A stretch of 64,000 bases of DNA from Pseudomonas frederiksbergensis (GTDB lineage: Bacteria > Pseudomonadota > Gammaproteobacteria > Pseudomonadales > Pseudomonadaceae). The translations under genes were made by a program, and so were the position numbers. Shown here piece by piece: positions 10,897 through 20,685 of the stretch. Location of the stretch: the NCBI RefSeq assembly GCF_900105495.1, contig NZ_FNTF01000002.1, positions 347,501-411,500 on the forward strand, read 5' to 3'. Positions within the stretch are counted from its first letter, which is position 1. The number at the start of each line of letters is the position of its first letter. A model generated the notes under the pieces. It ran no database searches and was not told the DNA's origin. It saw only the letters and a list, made by a program, of their open reading frames with translations.

Positions 10897-11541
10897 ATGG
10901 TTGCTATTACCCCAACACCCAAAATCAAGAACCTCGACAAGCTGTTGATGCATTGCCAGCGCCGTCGTTATGCAGCCAAAAGCAACATCATTTGTGCCGG
11001 CGACCGCTCGGAAAGCCTGTTCTTCATCATCAAGGGTTCGGTCACCATCCTGATCGAGGATGACGACGGCCGCGAAATGATCATCGCCTACCTGAACTCT
11101 GGAGACTTTTTCGGCGAGTTGGGCCTGTTCGAACAGGCCGGCCTGGAACAGGAACGCAGCGCCTGGGTGCGCGCCAAGATCGAATGCGAAGTCGCGGAGA
11201 TCAGCTACGCAAAATTCCGCGAACTGTCCCAACAGGACCCAGACATTCTTTACGTGCTCAGCGGACAAATCGCACAACGCCTGCGTAACACCACCCGCAA
11301 AGTGGGTGACCTTGCGTTCTTCGATGTTACCGGCCGCGTCGCACGCTGCCTCTTGGAACTGTGCAAGCAACCAGATGCAATGACCCATCCCGACGGCATG
11401 CAGATCAAGGTGACCCGTCAGGAAATCGGGCGGATTGTCGGTTGTTCACGTGAGATGGTCGGTCGCGTTCTCAAGGATCTGGAAGAACGCAACCTGGTGG
11501 ACGTCAAAGGCAAGACCATGGTGGTCTTCGGTACGCGCTAA
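10897..11541 (+). CDS. vfr: cAMP-responsive transcription factor Vfr (CRP family)
   Basis: Global regulator, the Pseudomonas homologue of E. coli CRP. It has 214 residues from ATG 10897 ([11 protein letters not shown]). Residues 20-125 form the cyclic-nucleotide domain ([29 protein letters not shown]). The helix-turn-helix is near the C-terminus ([24 protein letters not shown]), as in CRP. In P. aeruginosa Vfr also neighbours trpC. Its stop codon overlaps that of the lipoate-ligase-like gene by 4 bp. Whether this homologue controls virulence-like traits here cannot be told from sequence. Confidence 0.95.
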   Translation: MVAITPTPKIKNLDKLLMHCQRRRYAAKSNIICAGDRSESLFFIIKGSVTILIEDDDGREMIIAYLNSGDFFGELGLFEQAGLEQERSAWVRAKIECEVAEISYAKFRELSQQDPDILYVLSGQIAQRLRNTTRKVGDLAFFDVTGRVARCLLELCKQPDAMTHPDGMQIKVTRQEIGRIVGCSREMVGRVLKDLEERNLVDVKGKTMVVFGTR

Positions 11542-12239
11542 ACCCTGAACATGTCTGTCAGCAATTCGCGGTACAAACTGTCGAGTCGCCCCAACGCATC
11601 AGGTGCTGCATATTTTTCATGAAGAGCAATGTGGCTCTCGGCGCGAACCCGCGGTTCCAGGCCACAGACTTCATTGAAACGGTTGACCGCAGCAACCATC
11701 GACTCACGCTCGTTATCGAGCAACAAAGCCCCGTGCACCAACCCTACCGGACGCGTGCCGCCCTTGCTCTGGCGCCAGCGTTGAGCTGTGCCGACCATTT
11801 TGCGCCCATCAAGGTTGACGTTGAAACGCCCATCACAGAACGCCCCCTCTATTTCGCCCAAAGACGAAACGCCGCCCAGCTCATCGAGTAATTGGCAAAT
11901 CGGATCGCAAAGCCGGCGATAACCGGCTTCGATGCGGTTCTGGTCACCCTCGCTACGCGGTGGCGCGTAGACCAGTGCAATGTTGATCGTCGAGGCCGAT
12001 TGCGGCACCGGTTCACCGCCGGTTTCACGCAACAACACCGGCCAACCTGCCGCCGCCGACACTTCGCACGCGGCCTCGAACCCAGGCAGACGATTCAATC
12101 GTCGCGGCATGACCAGCGCCCGGTCACTGGGTTGCCAGAACAGAAGGCCAAACTCCGAATCACCAGTGCACACATGCGCCAACAGATTCTGTTCGGCGAG
12201 CAGGCCGGCTTCGACGGTCAAGGCAATGGGCTGGGTCAT
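11538..12239 (-). CDS. Lipoate-protein ligase A family protein (BPL/LPL domain)
   Basis: Belongs to the biotin/lipoate ligase superfamily and has 233 residues from ATG 12239 (MTQPIALTV). The lysine expected to contact the lipoyl group is present in [12 protein letters not shown], followed by VHGALLL. The motif usually written RRxGGGAVYHD reads [14 protein letters not shown] here, so the lipoate/AMP pocket has diverged and the substrate is uncertain. An ATG at 12251 has its AGG directly against the start and is less likely. The trpC terminator lies upstream. The last 4 bp overlap the vfr stop. Confidence 0.75.
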   Translation of the reverse strand: MTQPIALTVEAGLLAEQNLLAHVCTGDSEFGLLFWQPSDRALVMPRRLNRLPGFEAACEVSAAAGWPVLLRETGGEPVPQSASTINIALVYAPPRSEGDQNRIEAGYRRLCDPICQLLDELGGVSSLGEIEGAFCDGRFNVNLDGRKMVGTAQRWRQSKGGTRPVGLVHGALLLDNERESMVAAVNRFNEVCGLEPRVRAESHIALHEKYAAPDALGRLDSLYRELLTDMFRV

Positions 12240-12265
12240 GGCAGTAGACATCCTTTGTTTGGGGT

Positions 12266-12290
12266 ATAAAAAAGCCGGCATCGCCGGCTT
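12266..12290 (-). terminator. Rho-independent terminator of trpGDC
   Basis: Arms AAGCCGGC (12272-12279) and GCCGGCTT (12283-12290) with a 3-base loop, followed on the minus strand by a T run (A run at 12268-12273). It lies directly after the trpC stop. Confidence 0.85.
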
Positions 12291-12306
12291 CTTCATCAAG
12301 TCACGT

Positions 12307-13143
12307 TCAGTCGAGTGTAGAACCGCTCACCGCGATACCACGCTCAGGAAAGAACAGACGCTGCAGCTCGGTGCCCGGGCTTTCGGCGCGCATGAACGCT
12401 TCGCCAACCAGGAACGCGTACACATCGCTGATTTCCATCAGTTCGACATCGGCCCGGTTGAGAATGCCACTTTCGGTGATTACCAAGCGATCACGCGGAA
12501 TGCGCGGCAACAGATCGAGGGTGGTTTCCAGATTGACTTCGAAAGTATGCAAGTTGCGGTTGTTTATGCCGACCAACGGAGTGTCGAGGGTTTTCAAGGC
12601 CCGCTCCAGCTCGTCGCCATCGTGAACTTCCACCAGCACATCGAGGCCGACACTTTTGGCGACGGCAGCCAACTCGGCCATTTTCACGTCATCCAGTGCG
12701 GAGACGATCAGCAGCACACAGTCGGCGCCCAACGCTCGGGCTTCAATGATCTGGTACGGATCGATCATGAAGTCCTTGCGGATCACCGGCAGTTTGCACG
12801 CTGCCCGCGCCTGTTGCAGATAAGCATCGGCGCCCTTGAAGTAATCGATATCGGTGAGCACTGACAGGCAGGTCGCGCCGCCCTTCTCGTAACTCTTGGC
12901 GATGTCGGCGGGAACGAAGTTCTCGCGGATAACGCCTTTGCTCGGTGAAGCCTTCTTGATCTCTGCAATGACCGCTGGCTGCTTGAGCTTGGCCTGAGCC
13001 AACAGTGCCTGGGCAAAACCACGGGGTGCATCGGCCACCTTGGCCAGACTTTCCAGCTCCGCCAGGCTTACGCGAGCGCTACGCTCGGCGACTTCCTGGA
13101 CTTTGCGGGCCAGAATGTTTTCCAGAACCGTCGGTACACTCAT
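12307..13143 (-). CDS. trpC: Indole-3-glycerol phosphate synthase
   Basis: Fourth step of tryptophan synthesis: ring closure of CdRP to indole-3-glycerol phosphate. The 278-residue TIM barrel carries the family marks [11 protein letters not shown] at the N-terminus, [15 protein letters not shown] (catalytic Lys), the [10 protein letters not shown] stretch, and [13 protein letters not shown]. It is a single-function protein, unlike the TrpCF fusion of enterobacteria. It overlaps trpD by 4 bp, and the operon trpG-trpD-trpC ends at the hairpin beyond its stop. Confidence 0.97.
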   Translation of the reverse strand: MSVPTVLENILARKVQEVAERSARVSLAELESLAKVADAPRGFAQALLAQAKLKQPAVIAEIKKASPSKGVIRENFVPADIAKSYEKGGATCLSVLTDIDYFKGADAYLQQARAACKLPVIRKDFMIDPYQIIEARALGADCVLLIVSALDDVKMAELAAVAKSVGLDVLVEVHDGDELERALKTLDTPLVGINNRNLHTFEVNLETTLDLLPRIPRDRLVITESGILNRADVELMEISDVYAFLVGEAFMRAESPGTELQRLFFPERGIAVSGSTLD

Positions 13144-14189
13144 CCCTCATTCTCCACTTTGAATACCGCGGTAAATGCACCCAACTCCTCCAGTTTTTCC
13201 CGAGCGAGGCCTGTGTGCAGCGCATCGTGCGCCAGGGCAACGCCTTCTTTCAAACTGCTGGCATGGTCGGCGGCGTACAGCGCGGCACCGGCATTGAGCA
13301 TAATCATTTCCGCGGCTTTCTGACCGTTCTCGGTCTTGCGCTTGCCCAGGGCATCACGAATCAGCTCCAGGGAAGCCGCCGGGCTATCCACTGCCAGACC
13401 GTGCAGGCTCTGGCTTTTCATGCCCAGGTCTTCTGGTTCGACCCAATACTCGGTGATCTGGTCATCCTTCAATTCCGCCACGAAGGTTGGCGCCGCCAGA
13501 CTGAACTCGTCCAGGCCATCCTTCGAGTGCACCACCAGTACGTGCTTGCTGCCCATACGTTGCAAGACTTCGGCCAGCGGCCGGCACAACGCCTGATTGA
13601 ACACGCCCACCACCTGATGCTTCACGCCGGCCGGATTCGTAAGCGGGCCGAGCATGTTGAACAGCGTGCGCAAGCCCAGCTCGCGGCGCGGGCCGGCAGC
13701 GTGCTTCATGGCGCTGTGATGGGTCTGGGCGAACATGAAACCGATGCCGACGTTGTCGATGCAGCGTGCCACCTGAACCGGCGTAAGGTTCAGGTAGATA
13801 CCCGCCGCTTCCAGCAAATCGGCGCTGCCGCTTTTGCCCGAGACCGCACGGTTACCGTGCTTGGCCACCGTGCAACCGGCCGCCGCGACCACGAACGAGG
13901 AAGCGGTCGAGACGTTAAAAATGTTCGCGCCATCGCCACCGGTACCCACCACATCGACGACGCCGTCGAGGGTCTTGAGTTCGACCTTGTCCGCCAGCTC
14001 GCGCATGACCGACACGGCGCCGACGATTTCGTCGATGCTTTCACTCTTCATGCGCATGGCCATCATGAACGCGCCGATCTGCGCGTCCGTGCATTGCCCA
14101 GTCATGATTTCGCGCATGACATCGCGCATCTCATCGGTGCTGAGGTCGAGCTGTTCGACGATACGGCTCAGGGCTGTCTTGATATTCAT
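13140..14189 (-). CDS. trpD: Anthranilate phosphoribosyltransferase
   Basis: Joins anthranilate to PRPP in tryptophan synthesis. The 349-residue length is standard. The PRPP-binding motif [14 protein letters not shown] is near residue 82, and [18 protein letters not shown] follows, both diagnostic. It overlaps trpC by 4 bp and starts 9 bases after trpG, so translation is probably coupled. Confidence 0.97.
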   Translation of the reverse strand: MNIKTALSRIVEQLDLSTDEMRDVMREIMTGQCTDAQIGAFMMAMRMKSESIDEIVGAVSVMRELADKVELKTLDGVVDVVGTGGDGANIFNVSTASSFVVAAAGCTVAKHGNRAVSGKSGSADLLEAAGIYLNLTPVQVARCIDNVGIGFMFAQTHHSAMKHAAGPRRELGLRTLFNMLGPLTNPAGVKHQVVGVFNQALCRPLAEVLQRMGSKHVLVVHSKDGLDEFSLAAPTFVAELKDDQITEYWVEPEDLGMKSQSLHGLAVDSPAASLELIRDALGKRKTENGQKAAEMIMLNAGAALYAADHASSLKEGVALAHDALHTGLAREKLEELGAFTAVFKVENEG

Positions 14190-14198
14190 GAAAAGTCC

Positions 14199-14792
14199 TT
14201 AGCGCGTGCCGCCGGTTTGTTTGAGGAAATTAGCGAACAGCTCGTGGCCCTGTTCGGTGAGGATCGACTCAGGGTGAAACTGCACGCCTTCGATGTTCAG
14301 GGTTTTGTGGCGCAGGCCCATGATCTCGTCGACCGAACCGTCTTCAAGCTGGGTCCAGGCGGTCAGCTCCAGGCAATCGGGCAGGGTCTCGCGTTTGACG
14401 ATCAGTGAATGATAGCGGGTGACTGTCAGCGGATGGTTCAGGCCTGCAAATACGCCTTTGTCCTCGTGGAACACCGGGCTGGTCTTGCCGTGCATGACCT
14501 GACGGGCACGCACCACATCGCCGCCAAAGGCCTGGCCGATGGATTGATGACCCAGGCAAACGCCGAGAATCGGCAGTTTTCCGCCAAAATGTTTGATCAC
14601 ATCAATCGACACACCGGCTTCGTTCGGCGTGCAAGGACCGGGAGAAACGACAATCCGCTCAGGGTTGAGGGCTTCGATTTCGGCAATGGTGAGCTCATCG
14701 TTGCGCACGACTTTGACCTGGGAGCCGAGCTCACCGAGGTATTGCACAACGTTGTAAGTAAAAGAGTCGTAGTTATCGATCATCAGCAACAT
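14199..14792 (-). CDS. trpG: Anthranilate synthase component II (glutamine amidotransferase)
   Basis: Supplies ammonia from glutamine to TrpE. The class I amidotransferase triad is visible: Cys in [10 protein letters not shown] (about residue 79) and His/Glu in [10 protein letters not shown] near the C-terminus. It has 197 residues, starting [19 protein letters not shown] ribosome site precedes the ATG. The partner trpE lies 2.5 kb away across estA. In many pseudomonads this subunit also serves folate synthesis. Confidence 0.96.
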   Translation of the reverse strand: MLLMIDNYDSFTYNVVQYLGELGSQVKVVRNDELTIAEIEALNPERIVVSPGPCTPNEAGVSIDVIKHFGGKLPILGVCLGHQSIGQAFGGDVVRARQVMHGKTSPVFHEDKGVFAGLNHPLTVTRYHSLIVKRETLPDCLELTAWTQLEDGSVDEIMGLRHKTLNIEGVQFHPESILTEQGHELFANFLKQTGGTR

Positions 14793-15197
14793 GGCTTAAG
14801 AACCTCTTGAATTTACTGACTTTGAATACAGCCTTCGAAAGATTTACCCGCAGCTTCCTGCACTTTGTCAGTCGCTGTAGTCGCGCTGCAAAGCGGTTTG
14901 TCTTGCGGGTAAAGAAGGCAAAGCGGTAAAGATCCGGCCGGGCCGGCAGAAGGATTCAGGCGCGCCAACGCCAACGGGCGTGTGCCTTGATGACTTGATC
15001 CAGAAGTTTGCTGACGATCAACACGGGGAAGGTCTCATTTATACGTCTCGGCACAGTAACTTAGCTGGGCAGAGCGTGCAATATGGGGCGATCGAAGCTC
15101 TTGAAACAATTGACGGGTTCGCGCCGAACGGCAATAGGCTCTATAGTTTTTGGCACTATCGTTTTGCTCACTACAACAATAACAAACGGACTTGCTC
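14793..15197. other. 405-bp intergenic region between trpG and estA
   Basis: Divergent upstream region for trpG (minus) and estA (plus). It holds a second copy of the gph 3' end (14956-15021, minus strand) and a short open frame of uncertain status (14813-14974, minus strand). Near estA, TTGACG at 15110 and TATAGT at 15142 are too far apart (26 bp) to form a standard promoter. Nothing else was recognised. Confidence 0.6.
14956..15021 (-). pseudogene. Remnant resembling the 3' end of gph
   Basis: On the minus strand this stretch can be read in frame as LIVSKLLDQVIKAHARWRWRA followed by a stop. The end of the gph gene at 18848 encodes [21 protein letters not shown] followed by a stop. About two thirds of the positions agree, and the last 14 codons are nearly the same in DNA as well. 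No start codon or ribosome site supports a gene here. The likely origin is a duplication of the gph-trpE junction when estA came to lie between trpE and trpG; that origin is inference. Confidence 0.6.
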
Positions 15198-17105
15198 ATG
15201 ATCAGACAGACATTGGCTGTACCGCTTGCCAGCTGCTTGCTCGCGATGGCCTGCACCCAGGCGATCGCAGCGCCCAACCCTTATTCGAATTTCATTGTCT
15301 TCGGCGATAGCCTCAACGATGCCGGGCAGTTTACCGACACGGGCGGCCCTCCCGGCTCTACCGTGCGCTTCACCAACCGGACCGGCCCGACTTACCGGAA
15401 CGGCAGCGGCGAAGTCTACTCCGCCAACTCGACCCAACTGCTGGGTGAAAGGCTCGGCTTTTCACCGGATCAGACCGCCGCGTCGACCTCGGCGGCGCGT
15501 GCGAACCAGGGCCTGCCGGACGGGAACAACTGGGCCGTAGGCGGTTACCGCACGGACCAGATCCTCACCTCGATCACCAGTGTGTCCGCCACGGGTGAAC
15601 GCGCGCGCGCGGGCTATCTGCCGACAAACAACTTCAGCGCCGATCCGAATGCGCTGTATTACATCTCCGGGGGCGGGAACGATTTTCTTCAGGGACGCGT
15701 ACAAAGTGGCGCCCAGGCGAATGCCGCTGCGGATCGACTGGCCAACAGCGTCCAGGTCCTGCAAACCGCCGGCGCCCGATACATCATGGTATGGCTGCTG
15801 CCCGACCTCGGTTTGACGCCCGCCATCAACGGCACACCCCAGCAGACGCCTACTTCACTACTGAGCTCTGCTTTCAATCGGCAATTGGTCACTCGCCTCG
15901 CAGGGATCGATGCCGAAATCATCCCGTTGAACATTCCGCTGCTGTTGCAGGAAACCTTCGCCGATCCGGCTCGATTCGGTTTTGCTGCTGGCCAGAACCT
16001 GACAGCGACCTGCTTCAGCGGTAACAGCTGCACCGAAAACCCTACGTTTGGCATCAACAGTGCCACCCCGGACCCCAGCAAGCTGATTTACAACGATGGG
16101 GTTCATCCGACCGAAGCCGGGCAGAAACTGATTTCCGACTACGCCTATTCCTTGCTGGCGGCGCCGTGGGAGCTGACGTTGTTGCCGGAAATGGCCCACG
16201 CCACCTTGCGTGCGCACCAGGATGAACTGCGCAGCCAATGGCAATCGGACTGGGGGAACTGGCAGGCGGTCGGCCAATGGCGCCCGATTGTCGCCGGAGG
16301 CGGACAGCATCTGGATGTCGATAGCCAGAGCAGCGGCGCCAGCGCTGATGGCGACGGTTACAACCTGAACATCGGCGGCAGCTATCGTCTCAATGATGCC
16401 TGGCGCGTCGGTGTGGCGGCGGGTTTCTATCGTCAGAACCTGGAAGCAGGCAATAACGATTCGGACTACAAACTCAACAGCTACCTGGCCACCGCCTTCG
16501 CCCAGTTCCAGCAGAATCGCTGGTGGGCCGATGCCGCGTTGACCGGCGGCAAGCTGGATTACGACAACCTCAAACGCAAATTTGATCTGGGCGGCGGCGA
16601 AGGAGCGGAGAAAGGCGATACCGATGGCGATCTGTGGGCCTTCAGCACTCGCCTTGGCTACGACATTGCGCAACCGGGCAGCGAGTGGCACCTGTCGCCG
16701 TTCATCAGCGCCGATTACGCAAAAGTGGAAGTCGACGGCTATTCGGAAAACAGCACTCGCTCTACAGCACTGACCTTTGATGATCAGACTCGCGATTCAA
16801 AACGTCTGGGCGCCGGTCTGCAGGGTAAGTATCAGATCACCCCGCAGACTCAAGTGTTTGGTGAATACGCGTATGAGCATGAATACGAGGATGACACTCA
16901 GAAAGTAAACATCGCGCTCAACAGCTTGCCGTCCCTGGACTTCAAGCTGGACGGCTATACACCGCAAAGCCACTTGAATCGCGTGAGCCTGGGGGTCAGT
17001 CACAAGTTGACGGCCGATCTGGCGTTGCGTGGCGGATACACGTTCCGCAAGGATGATGACTTTACCCAGCAAGGGCTTACCGTCGGGGTTGCACTGGACT
17101 TCTGA
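15198..17105 (+). CDS. estA: Autotransporter esterase EstA (GDSL family, type Va secretion)
   Basis: Outer-membrane-anchored lipolytic enzyme of 635 residues. A signal peptide ([19 protein letters not shown]..., cleaved near AIAA) leads into a GDSL passenger domain. The nucleophile S38 is in FGDSLNDAG, and the D300 and H303 pair is in DGVHP, completing the SGNH triad. The C-terminal part (about 350-635) shows alternating beta strands and ends in Phe (VGVALDF), as autotransporter barrels do. The ATG at 15198 is preferred over a TTG two codons earlier. In P. aeruginosa EstA affects rhamnolipid output and motility. Here the gene divides the trp genes. Confidence 0.93.
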   Translation: MIRQTLAVPLASCLLAMACTQAIAAPNPYSNFIVFGDSLNDAGQFTDTGGPPGSTVRFTNRTGPTYRNGSGEVYSANSTQLLGERLGFSPDQTAASTSAARANQGLPDGNNWAVGGYRTDQILTSITSVSATGERARAGYLPTNNFSADPNALYYISGGGNDFLQGRVQSGAQANAAADRLANSVQVLQTAGARYIMVWLLPDLGLTPAINGTPQQTPTSLLSSAFNRQLVTRLAGIDAEIIPLNIPLLLQETFADPARFGFAAGQNLTATCFSGNSCTENPTFGINSATPDPSKLIYNDGVHPTEAGQKLISDYAYSLLAAPWELTLLPEMAHATLRAHQDELRSQWQSDWGNWQAVGQWRPIVAGGGQHLDVDSQSSGASADGDGYNLNIGGSYRLNDAWRVGVAAGFYRQNLEAGNNDSDYKLNSYLATAFAQFQQNRWWADAALTGGKLDYDNLKRKFDLGGGEGAEKGDTDGDLWAFSTRLGYDIAQPGSEWHLSPFISADYAKVEVDGYSENSTRSTALTFDDQTRDSKRLGAGLQGKYQITPQTQVFGEYAYEHEYEDDTQKVNIALNSLPSLDFKLDGYTPQSHLNRVSLGVSHKLTADLALRGGYTFRKDDDFTQQGLTVGVALDF

Positions 17106-17124
17106 TCCAGTAAACAGCTGGCAC

Positions 17125-17160
17125 AAAAAACGCGGCGCCCTCACGGGTGCCGCGTTTTTT
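17125..17160. terminator. Bidirectional terminator between estA and trpE
   Basis: Arms at 17125-17140 and 17145-17160 pair over 16 bp with one wobble and a TCAC loop. An A run on the left and a T run on the right make it functional in both directions for the convergent estA and trpE. Confidence 0.85.
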
Positions 17161-17176
17161 TATGCTGGGAAGCCCT

Positions 17177-17281
17177 TGTGGGAGCGAGCCTGCTCGCGAA
17201 AGCGGTGGGTCAGGCAACAAAGATGTTGAATGTCAGTCCGTCATCGTCGGAACGCCGCCCGGAACAAGCCCGCTCCCACAG
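17177..17281. repeat. REP pair, partly decayed
   Basis: The left unit TGTGGGAGCGAGCCTGCTCG begins at 17177 and continues GCGAAAGC. About 60 bases on, CAAGCCCGCTCCCACAG (about 17265-17281) is the tail of an opposing unit that has lost its GCTCGCGA half. It sits between the estA terminator and the trpE stop. Confidence 0.7.
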
Positions 17282-17294
17282 GTTTTGTGGAAAC

Positions 17295-18776
17295 TCAGCT
17301 TGCCGGGGTTTGCTCGGCCAGGGCCACGGCACGGAACATCGCACGGCGCTTGTTCAGGGTTTCTTCCCATTCCAGCGCCGGCACCGAGTCGGCAACGATG
17401 CCGCCACCGGCCTGCACGTGCAGTTCGCCGTTCTTGATCACCGCGGTGCGAATCGCGATCGCGGTGTCCATGTTGCCGTTCCAGGCGAAGTAGCCGACGG
17501 CACCGCCGTAGACGCCACGCTTGACCGGTTCCAGTTCGTCGATTATTTCCATCGCGCGAATCTTCGGTGCGCCAGACAAGGTGCCCGCCGGCAGAATCGC
17601 CCGCAGTGCGTCCATCGCCGTCAGGCCGGCCTTCAATTGACCGGTGACGTTGGACACGATGTGCATCACGTTGGAATAACGCTCGATGACCATTTTTTCG
17701 GTGAGCTTCACCGAACCGATTTCCGAGACCCGACCGGTGTCGTTACGGCCCAGGTCGATCAGCATCAAGTGCTCGGCAATTTCCTTGTCGTCGGACAGCA
17801 GGTCTTTTTCCAGCGCCACGTCAGCCTCTTCGTTGGCCCCGCGTGGGCGAGTGCCGGCGATCGGACGCACGGTGATCAGGTTGTCTTCGACCCGCACCAG
17901 CACTTCCGGCGAACTGCCGACGACGTGGAAGTCGCCGAAGTTGAAGAAGTACATATAAGGCGTCGGGTTGAAGCAGCGTAGCGCCCGGTACAAGTCGATG
18001 GGTGCAGCCTTGAAGTCGATCGACATGCGCTGGGACGGCACGACCTGCATGCAGTCACCGGCCAGGATGTATTCCTTGATGGTGTCGACGGCTTTTTCGT
18101 AATCGTCCTGGGTGAAGCTCGAACGAAACACCGGATCAGCCGACTGTTGCTTGCTGAAATCCAGGCCGCGGCGCGGGGTGATCGGCTGACGGAGTTTTTC
18201 CAGCAGCTCTTCCAGGCGCGCCTGACCTTGCTCGAAAGCATCGTCCTGCGAAGGATCGGCCAGGACAATCGCGTGCATCTTGCCAGCGAGGTTGTCGAAC
18301 ACCACCACCGCGTCGGAAACCATCAGCAGAATGTCCGGCACGCCCAGCGGATCCGGGTTTGGGCACTTGCCCAGACGCTTCTCCACATAGCGCACGCAGT
18401 CGTATCCGAAGTAGCCCACCAGACCGCCATTGAAGCGCGGCAGGCCAGGGATGGTCGGCACGTTGTAGCGCGCTTTGAATGCTTCGACGAAGGCCAGCGG
18501 ATCTTCGACTTCGTGGCTTTCGATCTCGATGCCGTCGTGGGTCACGCTGACGTGATGATCGTGAACCCGCAGCACGGTGCGGCACGGCAGGCCGATGATC
18601 GAGTAACGGCCCCACTTCTCCCCGCCCTGCACCGATTCCAGTAGGTAGGAGTTTGGCTCGTCGGCCAGTTTCAGGTAGATCGACAGCGGCGTGTCGAAGT
18701 CGGCCAGGGTTTCGCAGGCAAGCGGGATGCGGTTGTAGCCGGCAGCGGCCAAACGCAGGAATTCTTCGCGGATCAT
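17295..18776 (-). CDS. trpE: Anthranilate synthase component I
   Basis: Converts chorismate to anthranilate with TrpG. The 493-residue protein starts [19 protein letters not shown] at ATG 18776; a longer frame to 18860 overlaps gph and is rejected. The feedback-site motif LLES (tryptophan binding) is near residue 39. Chorismate-binding motifs are [22 protein letters not shown] and [11 protein letters not shown]. It is downstream of gph and rpe on the same strand and probably in one transcript. No leader peptide or attenuator was seen in the 71 bp before it. Confidence 0.97.
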   Translation of the reverse strand: MIREEFLRLAAAGYNRIPLACETLADFDTPLSIYLKLADEPNSYLLESVQGGEKWGRYSIIGLPCRTVLRVHDHHVSVTHDGIEIESHEVEDPLAFVEAFKARYNVPTIPGLPRFNGGLVGYFGYDCVRYVEKRLGKCPNPDPLGVPDILLMVSDAVVVFDNLAGKMHAIVLADPSQDDAFEQGQARLEELLEKLRQPITPRRGLDFSKQQSADPVFRSSFTQDDYEKAVDTIKEYILAGDCMQVVPSQRMSIDFKAAPIDLYRALRCFNPTPYMYFFNFGDFHVVGSSPEVLVRVEDNLITVRPIAGTRPRGANEEADVALEKDLLSDDKEIAEHLMLIDLGRNDTGRVSEIGSVKLTEKMVIERYSNVMHIVSNVTGQLKAGLTAMDALRAILPAGTLSGAPKIRAMEIIDELEPVKRGVYGGAVGYFAWNGNMDTAIAIRTAVIKNGELHVQAGGGIVADSVPALEWEETLNKRRAMFRAVALAEQTPAS

Positions 18777-18847
18777 GGGGTAGCCTCGTGGCTTGAGGGT
18801 CTGACAGTCAGGTATGCAAACGCGCCGGTATGCCGGCCAGGAACAAG

Positions 18848-19666
18848 TCAGGCGCGCCAACGCCAGCGGGCCAGGGCCTTGATGACTTTCATCCAGAGTT
18901 TGCGAGTGACCACCACGATGGCGTTTCCAGAAGGGGGTTGAACAGCGTCGGGCAACGTTATCTCAGCGGCTGGATCCAGGCAACCGCGAATTAACTTGCG
19001 CAGATCGTCAATCACCAGCGCCGGCGACTCTTCGGCAATCGGTCGACCATGGTTGTAGCCGTAACTGAGCGCCACGCATTTGACCCCCGCCGCTTTCGCC
19101 GCCAGCACATCGCTGCGCGAATCGCCGACGAACAAGGATTGCGACGCCGGGATGTTGGTCATTTTCATCACGAAAAACAGCGCGGCCGGGTCTGGTTTTT
19201 TCTGTGGCAGGGTGTCGCCACCGATGATCAAGCGGAAATAACGGCCGATTTTCATCTGATCCAGCAGCGGCGCGACGAAACGCTCCGGCTTGTTGGTGAT
19301 CAGCGCCATCTCGACACCCTGTTTGTGCAGCCATTTCAAGGTATCGCGTACGCCGGGATAGACCACTGTCAGCTCATGGCTTTGGGCGTAGGCCTCCATG
19401 AAAATTTCCAGCGCACCTTCGGCCTCGCCGTCATCTACCGCCGAATGGTCGATGCCACCGGCCAGCGCGCGACGAACCAGCACCGGAGCGCCGTTGCCCA
19501 CCCACTCACGCACCGATTCGATGCCGGCAGGTTTTCGCCCGAGTTTGAGCAGCATGTTATCCACAGCCGCTGCGAGGTCGGGGACCGAATCGATCAGCGT
19601 GCCATCCAGATCGAACATCACCAGCCGTGGCAGAGACCCCGGAAACAACTGCTCAAAGCCACTCAT
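18848..19666 (-). CDS. gph: Phosphoglycolate phosphatase (HAD family)
   Basis: Dephosphorylates 2-phosphoglycolate arising from DNA repair. HAD motif I is [10 protein letters not shown] with D19 and D21; motif III is in [12 protein letters not shown] and motif IV in [12 protein letters not shown]. It has 272 residues, longer than the roughly 225 usual, because of a basic tail ending ARWRWRA. A copy of that tail is found upstream of estA. It overlaps rpe by 4 bp. Confidence 0.94.
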   Translation of the reverse strand: MSGFEQLFPGSLPRLVMFDLDGTLIDSVPDLAAAVDNMLLKLGRKPAGIESVREWVGNGAPVLVRRALAGGIDHSAVDDGEAEGALEIFMEAYAQSHELTVVYPGVRDTLKWLHKQGVEMALITNKPERFVAPLLDQMKIGRYFRLIIGGDTLPQKKPDPAALFFVMKMTNIPASQSLFVGDSRSDVLAAKAAGVKCVALSYGYNHGRPIAEESPALVIDDLRKLIRGCLDPAAEITLPDAVQPPSGNAIVVVTRKLWMKVIKALARWRWRA

Positions 19667-20337
19667 GGGCGGGCCAGCGCCAGTTCGGAACGCATCTTTT
19701 CAATCACCTCTTGGTAGTTCGGCGCATTGAAGATCGCCGAGCCGGCGACGAAGGTGTCGGCGCCAGCAGCGGCGATTTCACGAATGTTGTTCACGTTCAC
19801 GCCGCCGTCGATTTCCAGGCGGATATCGCGGCCGGAAGCATCGATCAGCGCCCGCGCTTCACGCAGTTTGTCGAGGGTGCCGGGGATGAACTTCTGCCCG
19901 CCGAAGCCCGGGTTGACGCTCATCAACAGGATCATGTCGACCTTGTCCATCACGTACTTGAGCACGTCCAGCGGCGTCGCCGGGTTGAACACCAGGCCCG
20001 ACTTGCAGCCGCCTTCGCGGATCAGTTGCAGGGAGCGGTCGACGTGCTGCGAGGCTTCCGGGTGAAAAGTGATGTAGGTCGCGCCGGCTTCGATGAAGTC
20101 ACCGACGATGCGGTCCACCGGGCTGACCATCAGGTGCGCGTCGATCGGCGCGGTCACGCCGTACTTGCGCAGCGCGGCACACACCATCGGGCCGATGGTC
20201 AGGTTCGGCACATAGTGGTTGTCCATGACATCGAAGTGCACGAAGTCGGCGCCAGCGGCCAGGACGTTGTCCACTTCTTCACCCAGGCGGGCGAAGTCGG
20301 CGGAGAGAATCGACGGAGCAATTACGAAGGGCTGCAT
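19663..20337 (-). CDS. rpe: Ribulose-phosphate 3-epimerase
   Basis: Pentose phosphate enzyme interconverting ribulose-5-P and xylulose-5-P. From ATG 20337 ([19 protein letters not shown]) it has 224 residues, standard length. Metal and catalytic motifs are [30 protein letters not shown] and EIDGGVN. The longer frame to 20430 runs into the nested palindrome and is rejected. It is first in rpe-gph-trpE. Confidence 0.97.
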   Translation of the reverse strand: MQPFVIAPSILSADFARLGEEVDNVLAAGADFVHFDVMDNHYVPNLTIGPMVCAALRKYGVTAPIDAHLMVSPVDRIVGDFIEAGATYITFHPEASQHVDRSLQLIREGGCKSGLVFNPATPLDVLKYVMDKVDMILLMSVNPGFGGQKFIPGTLDKLREARALIDASGRDIRLEIDGGVNVNNIREIAAAGADTFVAGSAIFNAPNYQEVIEKMRSELALARP

Positions 20338-20419
20338 GACGCACCTTTTTTGAGCAGAATCACGATGGCGCGCATTGTATACCTCATGCTTTGACCCGCG
20401 CACCGTGGCCGCGATGATT
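20338..20419. promoter_or_regulatory. Upstream region of rpe-gph-trpE
   Basis: About 80 bp between the rpe start and the nested palindrome. By position it must carry the rpe promoter unless transcription comes through the palindrome from the alcohol dehydrogenase gene. No convincing -35/-10 pair was identified on the minus strand. Confidence 0.3.
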
Positions 20420-20685
20420 GGGCCTGCCATCCATTATTTTCTGTGCCGCGTTGTCGTCTGAAAGCGGGCCAGGCAAGGCGCAGGCCGCCGGTAATGGTTG
20501 TTCCCTTGCCAAGGACTGCAACGCAGCCTGGCCCGCTTTCAGACACAACCCGAAGGGCCGGGCCTGCTGTTGCGCAGGGCTGCGTTGCTCGGAGCTTATT
20601 TGGAATGACCAAACCACGCTCCTCGCGCCTTGCCCTGCGCAACAGCAGACCCGGCGCGGCACAGAAAATAATGGATGGCAGGCCC
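20420..20685. repeat. 266-bp nested inverted repeat (MITE-like)
   Basis: The outer arms, 20420-20450 and 20655-20685, are a perfect 31-bp inverted repeat (GGGCCTGCCATCC... and its complement). Inside are two hairpins. Arms 20457-20474 and 20526-20543 match over 18/18. Arms 20560-20580 and 20632-20652 match over 20/21. The right outer arm ends on the last base of the alcohol dehydrogenase stop codon. No open frame of note lies inside. The compact form with terminal inverted repeats suggests a non-autonomous mobile element or a structured RNA; neither is shown. Confidence 0.8.

Noticed and set aside
15110..15147. Sigma-70 promoter for estA from TTGACG and TATAGT
   Set aside because: The spacer is 26 bp, far from 17; no better pair was found.
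15035..15277. An 80-codon minus-strand frame overlapping the estA start
   Set aside because: It overlaps the signal peptide of estA, has no ribosome site and ends beside the gph remnant; no coding features.
18777..18847. trp attenuator or leader peptide before trpE
   Set aside because: The 71-bp gap to gph has no Trp-rich short frame and no terminator/antiterminator pair.
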